From contig AP031437.1 of NCBI GenBank assembly GCA_042854365.1, positions 434,001 through 498,000 on the forward strand: a stretch of 64,000 bases of DNA. The letters are read 5' to 3'. This document shows positions 59,962 to 64,000 of the stretch, in pieces. Position 1 is the first letter of the stretch. Every line of letters starts with the position of its first letter. Both the position numbers and the translations under genes were made by a program. The DNA is from Anaeromassilibacillus sp001305115. GTDB lineage: Bacteria > Bacillota > Clostridia > Oscillospirales > Acutalibacteraceae. The notes beneath the pieces are model-generated. The model was not told the origin of the DNA. It was given only the letters and a program-made list of their open reading frames with translations, and searched no databases.

Positions 59962-62900
59962 ATGAAAAGGAAAAACTTTAAAAAGACAGTCTCGTTCATG
60001 CTTGCAGCAATCATGGCAGCATCGGCCATGACCCAGGCAATGGCTGTCCGGGAAGACCCACCTTCCAATGCCCAGATCGACAGCAGCTGGACCATGTATC
60101 TGGTTCCAAACGCTCATATTGACACAGCATGGCAGTGGCCATTTGAAGACACGGCGCGAGATGTCATCAGCGATACTTTTAATCGCGCAGTCACAAACCT
60201 GAAGAGCAATGAAAACTACAAGTTTACTATGTCCGCTTCCAAGCACTATGAATGGGCCAAGGAATACTATCCAGACATGTATGAAGATGTCAAAGAGCTC
60301 ATCGCCAACGGCCAGTGGGACAACCCCGGCGGCCAGGTGGTCGAGCCGGACCTGAACCTCCCCAGCGGCGAGGCTTTGGTTCGCCAGAGCTTGGAGGGGC
60401 AGCGCTTCTTCGAACAGGAATTCAACCAGATGAGTACGGTCGGCTATGTGCCGGATACCTTTGGCTTTAACGGCCAGTTCCCTCAGATCCTGAAAAAATC
60501 CGGTATGGACAATTTCGTCACTACCAAGTTGAATTGGCAGCAACAGAACACGGAACGCGATTCCGACATCTTTAAGTGGAAGGCGATCGACGGCACCGAG
60601 GTTCTCTCCTATGCGCCAATGAAGGATTATGTCAACATCTACAGCGACAGCCAAATCGTCAACGCACTCAAGCGCAATGAACAGACCGGAAAAGAAACCG
60701 GCGTTAAAAAGGCGCTCGGTATGATGGGAAATGGCGACCACGGCGGCGGCCCGGACTCTGGACAATACGCTACTGTTCTGAAGCAAAACGGTTCGGATGG
60801 GGTACAAGGTGCCACAGTCGAAATGGCAACGATCACGGAATACTTCGACAGTGTGCGTGAAACAGAGGACCTGAGTAAAGTCCGGACGGTGGAAGGGGAA
60901 ATGTACTTTGAAAACCACCGCGGCACCTATACTTCCTGGGCGCGTGTAAAAGAGTACAACCGTAAGAACGAGATCTTGGCCGAAAAAGCTGAGAAGGCTG
61001 GCACCCTGGGCAATTGGCTTGGCGTTCTTCCGAATGCAGGGAATGAAGAGATCAGCAAGGCGTGGGATAAGATCTTAATCAACCAGTTCCACGATGTTCT
61101 GCCGGGCTCCTCGATCCCGTATCAGTATGAAGTCACCTATAACAACCAGGAATTGGCCAAAAACCTGCTGAACAATGTCCAGAATGACGGCCTACAGGCC
61201 ATCGCCTATAAGGCGGATACCAATGTCGACGGCACGCCGGTCCTGGTGTTCAACCCATTGTCTTGGGAACGCAGCGACATGGTGGAAACAACCGTAAGCT
61301 TTGCCGACGCTGTTCCGGAACAAATCGCCGTTTATGACGGGGATTCGTTGGTTCCATCCACCGTGACCTCCCGCGACGAAGAGAAAAAGACGGCTACCAT
61401 TCGCTTCCAGGCAAACAATTTGCCGTCCGTCGGTTTTAAAGTCTTTAATGTGAAATCCGGCGATGGAACCGTTGAAACCAATCTCAGCGTTGAAGAAAAT
61501 GAGAATCTCTTTGTCATGGAAAATGCGTTCTTAAAGGTCGAAATCGACAAGAACACGGGAAACATCGCTCAGGTTTACAACAAGAAAGACGGCAATCGTC
61601 CGGTCTTTGCCGACGGCTACCAGGGCAATGAGATCCATATTTATAAGGATACCGGCGGCAGTTCCTATCCTGCATGGGATCTGGTCATGGAGGAAATGAA
61701 TGCCGATCCGATCGCTATTCTGGATGACACTCCCGAAGAGATTGAAATCATCGAGAATTCGCCCGAAAAGATTGTGGTGCGTGTCTCCAGAAGTTGGTCC
61801 GATTCCACCATGTACCAAGATATTACGATGTATCCGGACAGTGACCGCGTGGATGTCAAGATGCATGTCAATTGGAATGAAGATCAGCGCCTGATGAAGA
61901 TTTCCTTCCCGTTTGCAGCTGAATCCGACCATGCCACCTATGAGATTGCCTATGGCGCCCTGGAACGTCCGACCACCCGCGACAACAGCATCGATAATGC
62001 AAAGTTTGAGGTTTCCGGTCATAAGTGGGCCGATGTCACCGACGATAGCGGTGAATTTGGCGCCAGCATCCTGAACGATTCCAAGTACGGTTGGGACGCC
62101 ATTCAGCTGAAAGATGAAGATGGCAATGTGGAGGCCACCCGCCTGCGCTTGACCGCCCTGCGTTCCCCGATGGGCGCGGCCGTCCGTTGCAGCGGTTGGG
62201 ACCCGGCGGCCTATTACATTGACAAGACCACCCATGATTTCACCTATTCCATCTATCCACATTCCGGCACCTGGCAGGAGGCCAACTCTGTCCAGAAGGC
62301 TGCCGAACTGAACTATAAGGCAGAAGCAGTCCAGTCCGAACGCCACGACGGAGACCTTGGATCTGCGTATTCCTTCGCGACCTCCAGTGCGGACAATGTG
62401 CCGATCAGCGTTATCAAAACGCCGGCCGACGATCCGGACGCAAGAGATAAGCTGATTGTGCGTGTCTATGAATCCGATGGCCAAGACAACACCGATGTCA
62501 CCCTTACACTTCCTTCCAACGTGAAGTCCGCCAAAGAAGTCAACCTTTTGGAGGACGACGATGAGGATCTGAATAAAGAGATCACGATTGATGGCAATCA
62601 GATTCATTTCTCCATGGATAAATACGAGATCACAACCATCGCGCTCGAGGTGGAACCTTACGGCGGCGAAGAGGTCCAGTTGAAGTCTGCTCCAGTCGAT
62701 CTCTTCGATTACTACAACGTTGATGCTGTCAGTTTCAATGAGGACCGCAAGGACGGCGACTATGACGGCGAGGGCAACACCATTCCCGCAGAACTTTGGA
62801 AAGATTCCATCACCTTTGAAGGGGTCGATTTCCAGCTTGGACCGACCAACGACGGTTATGACAACGTGGTGGAGGCCAGAGGCCAAACGATCGCGCTTCC

Positions 62901-64000
62901 CGAAGGCAATTACAAGTATGTCTACCTGCTGGGCGCCGCAGCCGGTTCCGGTGAAAAGAGCGGCGTGTTTACCGTCAACTATGCAAACGGTGAACAGACC
63001 AACAAAGAGATCAAGTTCGCAGATTGGGATTCGGAGCTCTCCGGTTGGGACCGCTTCAGCAATACGGACATCCGCCCCTATGTGCGCGACCAAGTCGGTT
63101 ACTTCTTCACCCATTTCCACAATGGTACGAAGGACCGCATGACAGTCGACAATTATCAATTTGTCTATGCAATTCCGGTCGATCCAGAGAAGGGGCTGGA
63201 GTCCATCCAGTTACCGGATGCATCCGGTATTAAAATTACGGCCATTTCCGTTGCAGACAGCGACTATCTGCGCGTTGCACAGGAACCCACTACACAGGAA
63301 ACCATCACATTGCCTGCGATTGAAAATGTGCGTGCAGAACTTGTGACTGGCGAAGGCGCTTTGGGCGACAAGGCCACCGTCACCTGGGATGCAGCTGACA
63401 ACATTTCCACTTATCGTATTTACCGCGGCACCAGCGAGGACTTTACCGTAGAAACCGGGACGCTGGCCGGAACAGTGGATGGCCGCAAGACCTCCTTCAC
63501 CGATACACTCCCCGCTAATGGCGAGTATGTCTACAAGGTGGTTGCAACAGACAATGACAGCAATTTGACCGAGCTCTCCAAACCGTCCAATATTGTCAAG
63601 GGTGGGCTGGATAATGCCTTCCTCTCCGTTCCGAAGGATAAGATCACCGCTCCCGGCGGCTACACCAACGAGGAGCCCTATAAGGCCTGCGATGGAAACA
63701 CTTCTACCAAGTGGTGTTACCGTCAGGACGACGTTTATCTACAGGTTGATCTCGGTGAAAATAACAGCTGGACCATCGATAAGTTCACGTTGGTCAATGC
63801 CGGGAATGAAAACCCCAACTACATCACCCGCGATTTCCGCATCCTTACCAGTGATGACGGCGTAGAGTGGACCGAACGCGCAAATGTCACCGGCAATACG
63901 GAGAATGTCGTGGAGCTGGTCATGGAAGAGCCGGTAAATGCCCGCTACTTTAAGCTGATTCCGGACTATGCAGGCCAAACCGACTCTGACGCGAACTGTC
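59962..64000 (+). CDS. Secreted GH38 alpha-mannosidase (3' end outside window)
   Basis: 1,346 codons are present with no stop. Signal peptide MKRKNFKKTVSFMLAAIMAA; AAGGAG before the ATG. GH38 catalytic domain about 42-290: PNAHIDTAWQWPFEDT (zinc ligands His and Asp), YVPDTFGFNGQ (zinc-bound nucleophile Asp near residue 163) and GNGDHGGGPDSGQ. The three-helix domain (INQFHDVLPGSSIP) and large beta-sandwich domains follow to about 910. An additional beta domain, an FN3 domain (about 1119-1205) and an F5/8C module (from about 1220, YKACDGNTSTKW) run to the window edge. GH38 enzymes trim alpha-linked mannose from N-glycans and complement the GH92 enzyme. The C-terminal module cannot be seen. Confidence 0.95.
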   Translation, partial: MKRKNFKKTVSFMLAAIMAASAMTQAMAVREDPPSNAQIDSSWTMYLVPNAHIDTAWQWPFEDTARDVISDTFNRAVTNLKSNENYKFTMSASKHYEWAKEYYPDMYEDVKELIANGQWDNPGGQVVEPDLNLPSGEALVRQSLEGQRFFEQEFNQMSTVGYVPDTFGFNGQFPQILKKSGMDNFVTTKLNWQQQNTERDSDIFKWKAIDGTEVLSYAPMKDYVNIYSDSQIVNALKRNEQTGKETGVKKALGMMGNGDHGGGPDSGQYATVLKQNGSDGVQGATVEMATITEYFDSVRETEDLSKVRTVEGEMYFENHRGTYTSWARVKEYNRKNEILAEKAEKAGTLGNWLGVLPNAGNEEISKAWDKILINQFHDVLPGSSIPYQYEVTYNNQELAKNLLNNVQNDGLQAIAYKADTNVDGTPVLVFNPLSWERSDMVETTVSFADAVPEQIAVYDGDSLVPSTVTSRDEEKKTATIRFQANNLPSVGFKVFNVKSGDGTVETNLSVEENENLFVMENAFLKVEIDKNTGNIAQVYNKKDGNRPVFADGYQGNEIHIYKDTGGSSYPAWDLVMEEMNADPIAILDDTPEEIEIIENSPEKIVVRVSRSWSDSTMYQDITMYPDSDRVDVKMHVNWNEDQRLMKISFPFAAESDHATYEIAYGALERPTTRDNSIDNAKFEVSGHKWADVTDDSGEFGASILNDSKYGWDAIQLKDEDGNVEATRLRLTALRSPMGAAVRCSGWDPAAYYIDKTTHDFTYSIYPHSGTWQEANSVQKAAELNYKAEAVQSERHDGDLGSAYSFATSSADNVPISVIKTPADDPDARDKLIVRVYESDGQDNTDVTLTLPSNVKSAKEVNLLEDDDEDLNKEITIDGNQIHFSMDKYEITTIALEVEPYGGEEVQLKSAPVDLFDYYNVDAVSFNEDRKDGDYDGEGNTIPAELWKDSITFEGVDFQLGPTNDGYDNVVEARGQTIALPEGNYKYVYLLGAAAGSGEKSGVFTVNYANGEQTNKEIKFADWDSELSGWDRFSNTDIRPYVRDQVGYFFTHFHNGTKDRMTVDNYQFVYAIPVDPEKGLESIQLPDASGIKITAISVADSDYLRVAQEPTTQETITLPAIENVRAELVTGEGALGDKATVTWDAADNISTYRIYRGTSEDFTVETGTLAGTVDGRKTSFTDTLPANGEYVYKVVATDNDSNLTELSKPSNIVKGGLDNAFLSVPKDKITAPGGYTNEEPYKACDGNTSTKWCYRQDDVYLQVDLGENNSWTIDKFTLVNAGNENPNYITRDFRILTSDDGVEWTERANVTGNTENVVELVMEEPVNARYFKLIPDYAGQTDSDANC

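Noticed and set aside
61531..63159. Antisense open frame (542 codons) in the GH38 gene
   Set aside because: It lies inside a clear GH38 gene and has no ribosome binding site or family resemblance.

Overview
The window looks like a chromosome segment from a Gram-positive, glycan-foraging gut bacterium of the class Clostridia, probably near Oscillospiraceae/Ruminococcaceae. This is inferred from gene content, not from a search. Pointers are the single-chain alpha2-type glycyl-tRNA synthetase, a SipW-type signal peptide, lipoproteins with Gram-positive lipoboxes, a YhbD/bactofilin pair as in Bacillus, a VanZ protein, strong AGGAGG ribosome binding sites, and several giant secreted glycosidases with FIVAR and F5/8C modules.

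Layout. 1-5.3 kb: a partial SipW-class secreted protein, a GtrA membrane protein, glyQS and a DUF3298 lipoprotein. 5.3-5.9 kb: the first of three CRISPR-like repeat arrays without cas genes. 5.9-9.3 kb: an SDR reductase, rsmE, a PadR regulator with its membrane partner, and a VanZ protein. 9.4-16.3 kb: an NCS2 purine permease, a second CRISPR-like array, mgtE behind a leader that contains a terminator, a CDF metal exporter, and a bactofilin/yhbD operon with a large dyad operator. 16.3-18.5 kb: a gene-poor island with a two-RHH protein, a third CRISPR-like array, two decayed tRNA-Arg(CCU) copies, and direct copies of a roughly 56-bp-unit repeat at both ends. 18.7-28.7 kb: a sugar ABC importer with a ROK kinase and SIS isomerase, next to a two-component system whose operon carries an RbsA-like protein with degenerate nucleotide-binding motifs. 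29-40.3 kb: a ROK repressor, a 2,015-residue GH92 alpha-mannosidase, a second ROK repressor, manA and a ROK glucokinase. 40.5-43.7 kb: a CARDB/zinc-metalloprotease gene broken by an in-frame TGA, and two paralogous lipoproteins. 44.3-49.6 kb: a 1,770-residue GH97 glycosidase. 49.7-51.2 kb: a complete retron (promoter, msr-msd RNA, reverse transcriptase, terminator). 51.3-53.8 kb: a GH25 lysozyme with a coupled 37-residue upstream ORF. 53.9-55.0 kb: an AT-rich cassette (ASCH remnant plus GNAT acetyltransferase) between roughly 95-bp inverted repeats. 55.2-64 kb: a Cys-rich mini-protein, two divergent paralogues with degenerate gluzincin sites, and a partial secreted GH38 alpha-mannosidase.

How it fits together. 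GH92, GH38 and GH97 enzymes with carbohydrate-binding modules, mannose-6-phosphate isomerase, a glucokinase and ROK repressors suggest a locus for taking apart mannose-rich host or yeast glycans, with the ABC importer and its ROK/SIS enzymes handling a released sugar. The GH92, GH97 and GH25 proteins end in the same roughly 85-90 residue domain, which may be a lineage-specific retention module.

Most worth a second look are: (1) the CRISPR-like arrays, whose repeats keep their ends and often a hairpin while the stem sequence changes; (2) the histidine kinase / response regulator / pseudo-ABC operon; (3) the retron; (4) the inverted-repeat cassette; and (5) the shared C-terminal domain.
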